A DNA stretch of 64,000 nt, taken from NCBI RefSeq assembly GCF_002917105.1, contig NZ_PQFZ01000002.1, forward strand, positions 434,001-498,000, written 5' to 3'. Numbering within the stretch: position 1 is the first letter of the stretch; every line of letters starts with the position of its first letter. The translations under genes were made by a program, and so were the position numbers. This DNA is from Allobosea psychrotolerans. GTDB taxonomy: Bacteria > Pseudomonadota > Alphaproteobacteria > Rhizobiales > Beijerinckiaceae. The notes beneath the pieces were generated by a model that had not been told where the DNA came from, searched no databases, and worked only from the letters and a program-made list of their open reading frames with translations. Below, in pieces: positions 35,029-44,090 of the stretch.

Positions 35029-35962
35029 AGGCGATCGCGAGCGGCGGCTGGGCTGGAGCGGCGGGCTGCGCCTCATCGTCCCCGCCAAGGCCCGGGGCTT
35101 CGGCGCGGACAGGATCGAGCCAGCGTCGCAGATGGTTGCCGACGACGGAGAGGCTGAGCGTCAACAGCACCAGCGCCACGAGCGGCACCGCGATTGCGTG
35201 TGGGGCGCGTTCGACGAAACGGCTCGAATCCGCAATCATCCGGCCCCAGGTCGGCGCGTCCGGCGAGGAGCCGACGCCGAGAAAGCTCAACACCGACTCC
35301 GTGACGATGCAGCGCGGCAAAATGATCGTAGCCTGGGTCACCAGGGTGCCGGCGATATTGGGCAGGATGTGACGACGCAGGATATGCAGCCTGCCGCCGC
35401 AGAAGCTCGCCGCCGCCTGGACATAGTCCCGCGCCACCTCGCGCTTATAGGCCGCGCGCGTCACATAGGCGACGAGCGGCGCAAAAGAGATCCCGAGCGC
35501 GAGGATCAGCGGCCCGGGGCCGCTGCCCAGGCCGACGATCAGCAGCAGGGCAAGCAGCGTGCCCGGAAGCGCGCGCACGAGATCGATCAGTGAGAACAGG
35601 ACAGCAGCCGGCCAACGCCCGAACGTCAGCGCAAGCAGGCCCAGCCCGGCGCCGATGGCGAAGGCGATCGCCGTGCCCGCCAGGGAAATGCCGAATGTCG
35701 AGCGTGCCCCGTAGAGCAGCCGCGCGAAGACATCGCGGCCGAGATGGTCGGTACCGAGCGGGAAATCCGCGCTCGGCCCCTTGTTGATCTGCAGCAGGTC
35801 CTGGTCGAGCGGAGAATTCTCCGTCAGCCAGGGCGCAGCGAGGCCGGCCGCGACCACCAGCAGCACGATGGCGCAGGAGAGGACGAGGCCAGCCGGCCAA
35901 CGACGACGCCGGGAAGGAGTTCGGCTGAGGCCGGCCTCCTGTGCTGAAGCCTGGATCGCCAT
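35027..35962 (-). CDS. DppC-like ABC transporter permease
   Basis: The 311-residue permease has an N-terminal span (about 25-47), the periplasmic FPLGTDHLGRDVFARLLYGAR signature of the DppC/OppC family (split here by the length limit at the Gly), and the EAA region around VQAAASFCGGRLHILRRHILP. AGGAGGGG precedes the ATG. The C-terminus is extended by an Ala/Pro-rich tail (GDDEAQPAAPAQPPLAIA) that ends inside the repeat. It pairs with the frameshifted DppB-like gene. Confidence 0.92.
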   Translation of the reverse strand: MAIQASAQEAGLSRTPSRRRRWPAGLVLSCAIVLLVVAAGLAAPWLTENSPLDQDLLQINKGPSADFPLGTDHLGRDVFARLLYGARSTFGISLAGTAIAFAIGAGLGLLALTFGRWPAAVLFSLIDLVRALPGTLLALLLIVGLGSGPGPLILALGISFAPLVAYVTRAAYKREVARDYVQAAASFCGGRLHILRRHILPNIAGTLVTQATIILPRCIVTESVLSFLGVGSSPDAPTWGRMIADSSRFVERAPHAIAVPLVALVLLTLSLSVVGNHLRRWLDPVRAEAPGLGGDDEAQPAAPAQPPLAIA

Positions 35963-35982
35963 GGCGAGCCCCTCCTGTCCGG

Positions 35983-37533
35983 TCAGGCGTCGATCGTGGT
36001 GTGTGCGACGCCACCGCTCGCCCAGTGGCAAGCCCAGGTGAAGCCTGGGTCGTACCCCTTCACGCCCTTGCGGATCGCAATCAGGCTCGGCGCATGGCCG
36101 AGTACGTAGAAATAGCCCTTCTCGATGATGCGCTGGGAGGCCTTGAGATAGGTCGCCTTGCGGTCGGCGGCGTCGGGCTCCTTGACGGCCTCGTCGATCA
36201 GCTTGTCGAGGTCGGGATCCTGGATACCGCCCCAAAGAACGGGATTGGGTCCGTCGCTCATCAGGCGGACATAGCGCAGGAAGATGTCGGAGCGCGGCCC
36301 CGACGCCATCGCGTTCATGTCCCAGTCGTATTGGCCGAGGCGCTTCTGCGCGGCGATGTCGTCGAGCGCGACATGGTTCACCTTGAAGCCGAGCTTGCGC
36401 ACCATCTGCACGACGACCTGCGCATAGGGTTCCTGCCAGGAAACGAACTCGATCACATGCTCGGCCGGCTTCACGCCGGCATCAGCGAGCAGCTTCCTGG
36501 CCTGGTCGAGATCGAGCTTGCGGAACGCATCGGCGTCATGGCTCGCCTTGTCGAAATAGACATTCCCGGGCGTAACGATCTGATTGGTGACGATGCCCTT
36601 GTCGCCGCCGACGAAGTTCATGAAAGCGGCCTTGTCGACGGCCAGCGTCAACGCCTTGCGCACGCGCACATCGTCGAAGGGCTTGCGCGGCTTCCTGTTG
36701 TTGAAGGCGACGAAGTACCAGGTCGAATCTTTCAGGCCCGAGATGGTCGCGACGCCGGCTTTCTCCAGGCCTTCCGCCGCTTCGCGCTCGGCACTGATGA
36801 TGTGCACGTCGCCGGCGCGCAGCGCGAGGCTCTTGTCGATGCCGTCGCGCAGGTCGAACTCGATCGCTTCCAGATGCGGCGCACCGCTTTTCCAGTAGTC
36901 GGCGAAGGCGGGGGCGAGCAGTTTCACCTTGGGCTGCCAGGTTCCGAAGGTGAAGGGGCCGGTGCCGATCGGCGTCTTGATCGTCTCCTCCCAGCCCTCG
37001 GATTTCGGCGACAGGATCCAGAGTTCCGAGAGCAGGTTGAGGAAGGGCGAGTAGGGTTCCTGCAGGGTGACGGCAAGCGTGGTCGCATCCGGCGTTTCGA
37101 GCTTCACGACGCGCTTCATCGCCGAGACGAGCCAGCCGCCCTTCACCTTCGTCTTGACCCGCTCGAAATTGGCGGCAACGTCGGCGGCACTCATCACCTC
37201 GCCATTGTGGAATTTCACATTCGGCCTGACCTTGAAGCGATAGGTCAGCCCGTCCGGCGTCATCTCGAAGCTCTCGGCCAGGAACGGCTCGACCGATCCG
37301 TCAGCCGCGATCGAGGTCAGCGCCTCGGCATAGCATTGCTGCACGGCGATGCTGCCGGTGTGGCGGTGCGGGTCGGAGGTGTCGAGGCCGAGCGTGGCGT
37401 ATTTGAGCACGCCCTTGCGGGCGGCCTGGCCGAAAGCCTCGACAGGCAGGACGGCAAGGGCGCCGGCGAGGCCGGCGGCCCGGGCAAGGAAGCTGCGGCG
37501 GTCGAGACCGCGATCATTGGTGAAGCTGGTCAT
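35983..37533 (-). CDS. Family-5 ABC substrate-binding protein, Tat-exported
   Basis: The 516-residue periplasmic protein begins with a twin-arginine signal (DRRSFLARAAGLAGALAVLP) and shows the SBP_bac_5 features YRFKVRPNVKFHNGE and TPIGTGPFTFG. The family binds peptides and a wide range of other ligands. Between a phosphonoacetate hydrolase and dedicated permeases it probably delivers a phosphonate or a related organophosphorus compound, which is inference. A start seven codons upstream is also possible. Confidence 0.92.
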   Translation of the reverse strand: MTSFTNDRGLDRRSFLARAAGLAGALAVLPVEAFGQAARKGVLKYATLGLDTSDPHRHTGSIAVQQCYAEALTSIAADGSVEPFLAESFEMTPDGLTYRFKVRPNVKFHNGEVMSAADVAANFERVKTKVKGGWLVSAMKRVVKLETPDATTLAVTLQEPYSPFLNLLSELWILSPKSEGWEETIKTPIGTGPFTFGTWQPKVKLLAPAFADYWKSGAPHLEAIEFDLRDGIDKSLALRAGDVHIISAEREAAEGLEKAGVATISGLKDSTWYFVAFNNRKPRKPFDDVRVRKALTLAVDKAAFMNFVGGDKGIVTNQIVTPGNVYFDKASHDADAFRKLDLDQARKLLADAGVKPAEHVIEFVSWQEPYAQVVVQMVRKLGFKVNHVALDDIAAQKRLGQYDWDMNAMASGPRSDIFLRYVRLMSDGPNPVLWGGIQDPDLDKLIDEAVKEPDAADRKATYLKASQRIIEKGYFYVLGHAPSLIAIRKGVKGYDPGFTWACHWASGGVAHTTIDA

Positions 37534-37562
37534 GGCTGCGTGTCCGATCGTCATTGCAGGGG

Positions 37563-38843
37563 TCAGAGGCGTGTCTGCAGCGGCCGGCCGTCCAGGCCGT
37601 CCGTGTCATGTCCGAGAAAGGCGAGAAGCGTCGGAGCGAGGTCGATCGCGGAGGTTGTCTCGGCGATCACGGCGCCGGCTTCAAAACCGGGGCCGTCCAG
37701 CATCAGGACCGGCGATTGCTCGTAGCGCCCAAGCCCACCATGCTGGCCGCAGCCGAGCCGGTCAGGCTTGCCGCCCGCAGGTTTGGCCGCCAGGCTGAGG
37801 CCTGGAACGCCATATTCATTGACCGCCTCGTCATCGGCGGCCATGGCTACGGCGAAAGCGAGATGTCCGCCGGCCGGCACGCCGAACGCCTCGAAATCAT
37901 CCGGCGTGATCAGGCGGCCGACCCAGGGGCGATCGGCCAGGAAGCGGCCGAGCCCCTCGATCCGGTCATGATGCTCCGGATCGACATAGATCAGCGCCGC
38001 GGTACCGTTCGGAGCGACCACGACATCGGCCGAGTCCGGCGCGGCCTTGAGGCCGGCAGTGACCAGCTCGGCCACGATGTCGACGACGCCGGTGACGGTC
38101 TGGTGGCCATGGTCCGAGCCGACGAGGAGCAGGATCTCTTCACCTCGCAACCGGGCGGCAGCGACGGCAGCAATGACCGCGCCGGCATGGGCATCGGCCC
38201 GGCGCAGAGCCTCGTGATGCGGCGGCGAGCCGAGTGGGCAGTCATGCTGGGTCGTGTCGGGATGCCCCAGCCAGGCGAGCGCCAATGCGGGAGCACCGAC
38301 CTCGATCGCTTCAGTCACGAAACGAGCGACGAGAGCGGCATCGCCGTCGAGATCGCCAGCGATCGTCAAGGCCCGCTCGCCGGTCATCGGCTCCCGGCCC
38401 GGCCCGAGGCTGCCGGCACGGTGATAGACATGGCCGTGGCCGAGCGGATCATGCAGATAGGCAGCCCCGGGCGAGACATTGTTGTAGATCACGACGCCAC
38501 CCGTCAGGGCGAGGCGCTCTGCGAGCGTCGGCATAGCCAGCGCCGCACCGGTCAGGCGCTGCTTCTCGGCGATGAACTCCGGCTTGCCGGCGTCGAAGAG
38601 GGCAAGCGCACCATGCTCCACCATCGCAATCGTGTTGCCGGCCAGCCCATGCCGGGCGGGCCAGCAGCCCGTCGCAACGCTCGACGAAACGACACGTGTC
38701 ACGGATGGAAAGACCGAACGGTGTTGCTCGCACCAGTTCGCCCGCTCCCGGAAGGCAGCGAGCCGAGGCATCAGCGCTGGCGTGACGAAGTCCCGGCGCA
38801 GCCCGTCGAGCATGAGGAGAACAGCACGGCGTTGCTTCGTCAT
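37563..38843 (-). CDS. Alkaline-phosphatase-superfamily hydrolase (nucleotide pyrophosphatase/phosphonate hydrolase-like)
   Basis: The 426-residue enzyme has the metal-binding Asp13 (MLDGLRRDF), a probable nucleophile Thr49 (FPSVTRVVSSS), and the pairs GHPDTTQHD and GSDHGHQ, as in the NPP/PhnA group. It begins three bases after phnA and is similar in layout to it, including PARHGLAGN against SVHGVSGN. It is probably a second phosphonate or phosphodiester hydrolase. The substrate cannot be read from the sequence. Confidence 0.85.
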   Translation of the reverse strand: MTKQRRAVLLMLDGLRRDFVTPALMPRLAAFRERANWCEQHRSVFPSVTRVVSSSVATGCWPARHGLAGNTIAMVEHGALALFDAGKPEFIAEKQRLTGAALAMPTLAERLALTGGVVIYNNVSPGAAYLHDPLGHGHVYHRAGSLGPGREPMTGERALTIAGDLDGDAALVARFVTEAIEVGAPALALAWLGHPDTTQHDCPLGSPPHHEALRRADAHAGAVIAAVAAARLRGEEILLLVGSDHGHQTVTGVVDIVAELVTAGLKAAPDSADVVVAPNGTAALIYVDPEHHDRIEGLGRFLADRPWVGRLITPDDFEAFGVPAGGHLAFAVAMAADDEAVNEYGVPGLSLAAKPAGGKPDRLGCGQHGGLGRYEQSPVLMLDGPGFEAGAVIAETTSAIDLAPTLLAFLGHDTDGLDGRPLQTRL

Positions 38844-38846
38844 GGC

Positions 38847-40115
38847 TCAAACCTCCTCGCGGCACGCGCCGTTCAGCACGAAATCGAAGATGTCGTAGTT
38901 ATGGAGCTGCTGCGTCGCGGCCTTGCGCCGATAGGCCGTGTTCAGCGGATGCGAGACCAGGAAGGGCACGTCCCGCTCGGCCAGGCTGCCATGCGAGCGC
39001 AGCCGCGTACCGGCCAGTTCGCCCAGCGCATGGGCGCCGTCATGGGTGCCCAGAGCAACGCCTTTGCTGGCGATGATCGCGACGTCCCCTTCCCGTTCGA
39101 TCGGCTGGTCGAAGCGGCGGCACATCTCCTCGCGCAGGAGCGCGAGCTGGACGCCGGGCAGCCGGCCCAGGAAGCCGCGGACCTCGTCATGGTCTTGATC
39201 GCCCAGAATATGGACGCGCACGAAACCGCCGAGCGCACCGTGATGGCGCACGAACGGATCGGTGATCGGGCAGATCACGCGCGTCGCGCCCACGCCATAG
39301 CGGGCGTCCAGGCAGTCGCCGAGATAGAGGATGTTCGGGGAGCCGTCGGCGAGCGAGAGATCCGTCATGCCGTGATCGGCGACGATGCCGACCGTCGCGC
39401 CGGCGTCGAGAAACGCCCCGACGCGCGCATCGACGGCGCGGATGAAGGCGTCCGACTCCGGCGCGCCCGGCGCATGGGCGTGCTGCACGAAATCCGACAG
39501 CGACAGATAAAGAACTTGCGCACGGCCGCTTTGGAGCAGGCGCAGGCCGGCATCGAGCACGAACAGCGAAAGCTCGGGCGAATACTGGTCTGGAACAGGC
39601 TGTCCGGCCTGTGCTTCCTCCCCTGAAATGCCGTGCTCCGCGACGGTGCAGGAGGCGGCTTTCTCGGCGGAGAAGGCGATGCCCTGGCGGCCCTCGCCCG
39701 CCAATCCGACGGCAAGCGCCTTGCGCAGCTTGTCCTTGGCCGTGACGGCAGCGACCTTCACGCCTATCTGGGCGAGGCTGGCGAGGATCGTCGGCGCGCG
39801 CAGCGGCCCGGCATCGGTCATCATGACCTCAAGGCCGGTCGCGCGGTCATACCAGTAATTGCCGGAGACCCCATGGACGCTGGGTGGCGCACCGCAGACG
39901 ATCGAGACATTGTTGGGATTGGTGAAGCTCGGCATGGCCGAATGCGCGCTGGCATAGAGGCCGTGCGCCGCCATGGCGGAAAGGCGCGGAGAAATACCCC
40001 TTATCGCCGCATCCGCAAGATATGACGGGTCCATTCCATCATAGCAGATCACGACCTTAGGGGATGACGGCACGCAATAGCCGCGTTTATTGACCTCTAC
40101 CGGCGTATTAAGCAT
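38847..40115 (-). CDS. phnA: Phosphonoacetate hydrolase (PhnA)
   Basis: The 422-residue enzyme matches PhnA residue by residue: Asp26 (CYDGMDP), nucleophile Thr65 (MPSFTNPNNVS), Lys127 and Lys129 (TAKDKLRK), Asp208 and His212 (SLSDFVQHAH), and Asp247-His248 (VADHGMTD). It hydrolyses the C-P bond of phosphonoacetate to acetate and phosphate using two zinc ions. GAGGATTAC precedes the ATG. It is the promoter-proximal gene of a leftward operon and is divergent from a LysR gene, as in Pseudomonas phnA/phnR. Confidence 0.94.
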   Translation of the reverse strand: MLNTPVEVNKRGYCVPSSPKVVICYDGMDPSYLADAAIRGISPRLSAMAAHGLYASAHSAMPSFTNPNNVSIVCGAPPSVHGVSGNYWYDRATGLEVMMTDAGPLRAPTILASLAQIGVKVAAVTAKDKLRKALAVGLAGEGRQGIAFSAEKAASCTVAEHGISGEEAQAGQPVPDQYSPELSLFVLDAGLRLLQSGRAQVLYLSLSDFVQHAHAPGAPESDAFIRAVDARVGAFLDAGATVGIVADHGMTDLSLADGSPNILYLGDCLDARYGVGATRVICPITDPFVRHHGALGGFVRVHILGDQDHDEVRGFLGRLPGVQLALLREEMCRRFDQPIEREGDVAIIASKGVALGTHDGAHALGELAGTRLRSHGSLAERDVPFLVSHPLNTAYRRKAATQQLHNYDIFDFVLNGACREEV

Positions 40116-40160
40116 GTAATCCTCAGCATTTTTACTTTTGCTGAGGCCATATTTACCTAT

Positions 40161-40176
40161 TTACGGCAAGATGTAA
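40161..40176. promoter_or_regulatory. Candidate LysR operator between phnA and its regulator
   Basis: TTAC-N8-GTAA is a dyad in the AT-rich 102-base divergent gap, 46 bp from the phnA ATG and 42 bp from the regulator ATG. It has the T-N11-A character of LysR sites. Confidence 0.45.
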
Positions 40177-40217
40177 GCGATTTATGTTCAGCCGAATTTG
40201 AGTTAAGGTCACATTCG

Positions 40218-41084
40218 ATGTCGCATTTACCTTCACTGCGCGCCCTTGCGACCCTGGAGGCCGTAGTGCGCACCGGCAACATCGTGGCAGCGGCAGATGA
40301 ACTCTGTGTGACACCGGGCGCCATCAGCAAGCAGCTCGGGCAATTGCAGGAGGTGATCGACGAGCCCCTCTTCGAGAAAGGGCACCGCCTCCGTCCGACG
40401 CCGCTCGCCACCGAGCTCGCACAGGCCATCGGAGCAGGCCTGCTGCAGATCCGCGACGGCTGGGAAGCCGCATCGCGGAACGGGCAGCGGCGCGTCCTGA
40501 CGCTGGCCGCCAATACCACGCTCTCGGTTCACTGGATCATGCCGCGATTGGTGGATGTGGAAGTGGCGGCGGGAGGACGCGCCATACGCGTCTCGCCACT
40601 CCACACCACGGATGACTGGCAGCACGCACAATTCGATATCGGCATCCTGCGCAACGCCTGGAAACCCGAAGGCTGGCAATATCGTGAGATCGGTATCGAG
40701 CGGTTGACCCTGCTCGCTCCGCCTGATCGGGCGGAGGCGCTGCGGCGAACCGGGCCTGCCGGTCTCGAGGCCGAAACCGTCTTCGTCGCCGACACTCGCG
40801 GCGGCGAACTCGAAAGCTGGCTCGCAATCGCGGGAATCGGAAAACCGGCGACCATCCGGTCCACGCCGCATTTTTACATTGCGGCGCAGGCGGCCATGGC
40901 GGGACAGGGCTGCATCATCGCTCCGCCCCTGGTGCTGGCCGACCTCATCGAGCAAGGCCGGCTCGCCGCGCCGTTTCCCGACATCATCTCGAAGGGGGCG
41001 ACCCTGACAGCCGTCTTCGACCCGAGCCGCTGCAAGGCAGCTTTCGTCGAAAAGCTGTTGGGGGCTCTGTTTCGGGACTTCTGA
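40218..41084 (+). CDS. LysR-family regulator of the phn operon (PhnR-like)
   Basis: The 288-residue protein has an N-terminal winged HTH (LRALATLEAVVRTGN, then AADELCVTPGAISKQLGQLQ) and a C-terminal effector-binding domain of the GcvA-like type. It is divergent from phnA with 102 bases between the starts. By analogy with PhnR it probably activates phnA in response to phosphonoacetate or a related phosphonate rather than phosphate limitation. No Pho box is apparent. Confidence 0.88.
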   Translation: MSHLPSLRALATLEAVVRTGNIVAAADELCVTPGAISKQLGQLQEVIDEPLFEKGHRLRPTPLATELAQAIGAGLLQIRDGWEAASRNGQRRVLTLAANTTLSVHWIMPRLVDVEVAAGGRAIRVSPLHTTDDWQHAQFDIGILRNAWKPEGWQYREIGIERLTLLAPPDRAEALRRTGPAGLEAETVFVADTRGGELESWLAIAGIGKPATIRSTPHFYIAAQAAMAGQGCIIAPPLVLADLIEQGRLAAPFPDIISKGATLTAVFDPSRCKAAFVEKLLGALFRDF

Positions 41085-41123
41085 GGTCGATCGAAGGCTC
41101 TAAAATCCGAACGCTCGGTGCGG

Positions 41124-41864
41124 CTAGCCGCCGAGCTGTCCGATGCGGGCGAGCGCCGCTGCAAAACCATTGAGCGAGATGTTGAAGGCGACAGGGTCGC
41201 CGCTGGAGAGGTTCAGCGCGGCGGCGGTCAAGGTCTTGCCGGTCTTCATCGCCTCGGTGGCGACCGTCGGAAACGACACCGGAAGCAGGCAGCCTGCGGG
41301 AATGCAGGTCGAGAAGCGCAGGCCCTGACCGAGATCCTTGTCGTCGAGCCGCAGGATCGCGCCGTTTTCGAGCTTCAATCCGAACGGCATCAGGATCGTG
41401 CCGTCGGCACGGCCGTCCCGCGGCGTACGAAGCTCGATCGCGAAGAGGCGCTGATTGTTCTGACTATTGCCCTGCGACTGGGCGAGCACGCAGAGTTTCT
41501 GCCCCTCGGTGACGCGGCAATCGACCGTCCAGTCGCCATAGCTCTCATTGATGGCGCTGGCGCCATTGGGAAGTGTCGCCGGCCCGGACGCGGGCTGGCT
41601 CACGGAAGGCACTTGGGGTTGAGCCTGGGCCTGCGTTGCTGCCTGTGGCGGACGCGCGGGCGGCCTGACCGCGACCGGCTTGGGAGCGGGCTTCGGCGGC
41701 GCAACTCGCCTGGCGGCCTCGGGCTTGGCCGCGGGGGCTTCCTCCGGGACGTCGCCGGCGGGAGCATCCTGCGCGGATGCCCAACGGGGCAGGGAAACGC
41801 AGATCGCGATAGCGGCGAGGCCGACAAAAAGGAGAAGCGGAAGGCGGCGGCGTTCGCGGGACAT
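41124..41864 (-). CDS. Invasion-associated locus B (IalB) family protein
   Basis: The 246-residue exported protein has a signal peptide (about 1-31, ending ASAQ), then a Pro/Ala/Lys-rich linker (about 35-95) and an IalB domain beginning YGDWTVDCR with spaced cysteines (KLCVL, STCIPAGC). In Bartonella the family affects host cell invasion; in free-living Hyphomicrobiales its role is unknown. It ends 40 bases past the LysR stop on the opposite strand. Confidence 0.85.
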   Translation of the reverse strand: MSRERRRLPLLLFVGLAAIAICVSLPRWASAQDAPAGDVPEEAPAAKPEAARRVAPPKPAPKPVAVRPPARPPQAATQAQAQPQVPSVSQPASGPATLPNGASAINESYGDWTVDCRVTEGQKLCVLAQSQGNSQNNQRLFAIELRTPRDGRADGTILMPFGLKLENGAILRLDDKDLGQGLRFSTCIPAGCLLPVSFPTVATEAMKTGKTLTAAALNLSSGDPVAFNISLNGFAAALARIGQLGG

Positions 41865-41898
41865 GGTCTGGCTCTTGAATATGGGCGTCGGGTTGAGT

Positions 41899-42759
41899 TC
41901 AGCGGACGAAGGCGAGCGGACGTGCCGTGTCGGGATGAGGCATCACGCCCATCCCCACGCCGTAGATGGCCTCGAGTTGTCCAGGCGTGAGGATGTCGTC
42001 GGGCGCGCCGCGCGCAATCAGCCTTCCCGAATGCAGGGCGATGATCTCGTCGCAGAAGCGCGCGGCCATGTTGACGTCGTGCAACACGATGACGACGCCG
42101 AGGCCGCGCTCGCTGGACAGGCGATGCACCAGTGAGAGCACCTCGACCTGATGGGAGACGTCGAGCGCCGAGATCGGCTCGTCGAGCAGCAGGCACTCCG
42201 CATCCTGCGCGACCAGCATGGCGATCCAGACGCGCTGGCGCTCACCGCCTGACAGCGTATCGACGAGACGGTCGGCAAAAAGCTCGACATCGGTCAGCGC
42301 CATCGCCTCAGCGACCTTCTCGCGATCGACGGCCCCGAAGCGCCCGAGCGCGCCATGCCAGGGATAGCGACCGAGCGCGACCAGTTCCCTGACCAGCATG
42401 CCGGAGGCCGGCGGCGTCTGCTGCGGCAGATAGGCGACCTTGCGGGCGAAGGGCCTGTCGCCCCAGTCGCCAAGCGCCTTGCCTTCGAAGCGGACCGTGC
42501 CGCCGCTCGCCGGCTGCTGGCGGGCAAGGATCTTGACCAAAGTCGATTTGCCCGAGCCGTTATGGCCGACCAGCCCGACCACGCGCCGGGCCGGCAGGTT
42601 AAGCGTCAGCGGCTCCAGAAGCACTCGCCCGGGAATCGAGAAGGAGACCGCATCGAGAGCAAACAGGGCCTCCTCGGCGGCGGAGGCCGGCCAGGACCCT
42701 GCCCGCCCCGAAAAGGCGGTCTCGGCAAGGCTGGAGGCGGTCTTGAACAACGGCTTCAT
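41899..42759 (-). CDS. FhuC/FepC-like iron-siderophore ABC ATPase, unlinked to a permease
   Basis: The 286-residue ATPase has Walker A GHNGSGKS, the FecE/FhuC feature YLPQQTPPASGMLVRELVALGRYPW, signature LSGGERQR and Walker B LLLDEPISALD. The first 35 residues are an unusual extension before FALDAVSFSIPGR. The nearest permease is in another operon 4.5 kb away that already has its own ATPase. An Irr-like box lies about 145 bp upstream. It may serve a permease elsewhere. Confidence 0.9.
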   Translation of the reverse strand: MKPLFKTASSLAETAFSGRAGSWPASAAEEALFALDAVSFSIPGRVLLEPLTLNLPARRVVGLVGHNGSGKSTLVKILARQQPASGGTVRFEGKALGDWGDRPFARKVAYLPQQTPPASGMLVRELVALGRYPWHGALGRFGAVDREKVAEAMALTDVELFADRLVDTLSGGERQRVWIAMLVAQDAECLLLDEPISALDVSHQVEVLSLVHRLSSERGLGVVIVLHDVNMAARFCDEIIALHSGRLIARGAPDDILTPGQLEAIYGVGMGVMPHPDTARPLAFVR

Positions 42760-43244
42760 CGACTGAACCTGATCGAAACGGTGAGCGAGATCGCGCTGGC
42801 CCCGCTACGCTCACCGATGCGGCTGGACAACGATCTCGCGCACTTGGCGCGAGGAGAACCCGCATCGCTTAGACAATGCAGAATTCTCTCACAACAACAA
42901 TGATTTAGATAGATTCTAGAGAAGGCGGAGCCGCGCAGCGGATTCTGGACATTTCAGTCTCTGCCCACCGCCTGTTTCTTCGCCACGAGCCAGGACCGCC
43001 CTCTCCTACCCGGCCGGAATGCGTCACAACCGAAACTTGGGCCGCTGGCAGTAAACTGACCTTCACCTCCTGGGGTGCTTGCCGCCCGGCTTGGCCCCGC
43101 AACAGACGTTCGCAGGCACGATGGAATGCCACCGCATGTTAGGATTCCCCAGATTACCTAGTTCCGGCGAGATGGTCACCGATGCCTTCGAACGGCTGTA
43201 TGGGATATCAGCCGGCAGGGCGTTGAGGTTAGGATGACGGCGTA
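42760..43244. other. 485-base intergenic stretch upstream of the FhuC-like gene
   Basis: No convincing gene is present. It holds the AT-rich Irr-like dyad at 42904-42920 and an inverted repeat GGTGAGCG/CGCTCACC around 42779-42814. The remainder is GC-rich and shows only antisense frames. Confidence 0.5.
42904..42920. promoter_or_regulatory. Irr/ICE-like iron-control box
   Basis: TTTAGATAGATTCTAGA matches the iron-control element TTTAGAA-N3-TTCTAAA at 12 of 14 positions. It lies about 145 bp upstream of the FhuC-like start. Binding is inferred. Confidence 0.4.
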
Positions 43245-43529
43245 ATGGCATACACCGACGAACTCGAGCCGCTCCTGGCCCTCGAGCAGGAGCTCCGGCG
43301 AAAGATCGCTCTGCGGATCGCTGAAGAGGCGGGCGAGCAGCCCGACGGCGCTCCGTCCGAGAATCAGATCGCGGTTGCCGATGAGGTGATCGCGAACTGG
43401 ATCGAGGCGGGGGAGGAAGACCAGGACATGCGCGCCTTCCGGCCGATAGGCCCCCTCCAGCAACTGCTCGCCGATCATTTGCTGATCTGTGAGCGCATCC
43501 TCGATATGCGCGATCGGCGGCTGTCATGA
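43245..43529 (+). CDS. Hypothetical protein, acidic helical
   Basis: The 94-residue protein is acidic and predicted helical (DELEPLLALEQELRRKIALR, then LLADHLLICERILDMRDRRLS). No family is recognised. It begins after AGGATGACGGCGTA and stands alone between iron-related genes. No regulatory site is obvious. Confidence 0.55.
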   Translation: MAYTDELEPLLALEQELRRKIALRIAEEAGEQPDGAPSENQIAVADEVIANWIEAGEEDQDMRAFRPIGPLQQLLADHLLICERILDMRDRRLS

Positions 43530-43668
43530 CGAGCAACGCGACCGTCGGTCCACTCAAGATTGCCTAGCGGTCTTCGGAGCGCCTGCTGCGGGCGCCGTCC
43601 TAACATTTTCTTTGGAATGACTGCCTGTCGTATAGCTGCCTCCGCCGAATCGCGCCGGGGAGAAGTCG

Positions 43669-43881
43669 ATGCCAAAGCTCTGCAAGTTCACATCGCCCGC
43701 AGACGGAAAGCCCGTCTACGTCAATCCCGCGCAGGTCAGCGTCGTCTACACCTTCAAGGGCGAACCGCCTGACACGATCATCGGGTTTCGCAAGGACTTC
43801 ATGCTGGGCGTGAGGGAAAGCCTGGAGGAAACCGTCAAGATTCTCGACAAGGCGATGGCCGAGGAGTCGGCTGGCGATTAG
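43669..43881 (+). CDS. Hypothetical small protein, FlbD-like in outline
   Basis: The 70-residue protein has a GGGGAGA ribosome-binding site. Its pattern, a short strand with GKPVYVNPAQVSVVYTF, then VRESLEETVKIL, resembles small FlbD-like proteins in outline (V-N-P and V-x-E-S-x-E-E), but no flagellar gene is near. It is a probable real gene of unknown role. Confidence 0.6.
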   Translation: MPKLCKFTSPADGKPVYVNPAQVSVVYTFKGEPPDTIIGFRKDFMLGVRESLEETVKILDKAMAEESAGD

Positions 43882-43983
43882 CCCACCGGCGGCCCCGGCA
43901 TCGGCTGAGCGACTGAGAGAACTGGGTCCGGGGAATACTGGTTTATAGAGTATAATTCTGCCAGAAAGTCGCAATACGTCAAA

Positions 43984-44003
43984 TTAGTATAATTATAATC
44001 TAA
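43984..44003. promoter_or_regulatory. AT-rich near-palindrome upstream of the siderophore receptor
   Basis: TTAGTATAATTATAATCTAA is a near-perfect dyad 88 bp before the receptor ATG, in an AT-rich block (about 43940-44030) that stands out from the GC-rich surroundings. It is a likely iron-responsive operator (Irr-, RirA- or Fur/Mur-type) and may include the -10 element. Confidence 0.5.
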
Positions 44004-44090
44004 CAACTCAATATTGCACCGCACATCCACTGCGACTAACACGCGGCTTGAGCTGGCGCCCGCGCCAGAAACTCTGCTGCGAGTGTTACG

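Noticed and set aside
35941..37725. 594-codon plus-strand frame over the binding-protein gene
   Set aside because: It is antisense to a clear Tat-exported binding protein and has no recognisable domain.
37554..39626. 690-codon plus-strand frame over phnA and its neighbour
   Set aside because: It is antisense to two enzymes with intact catalytic residues.
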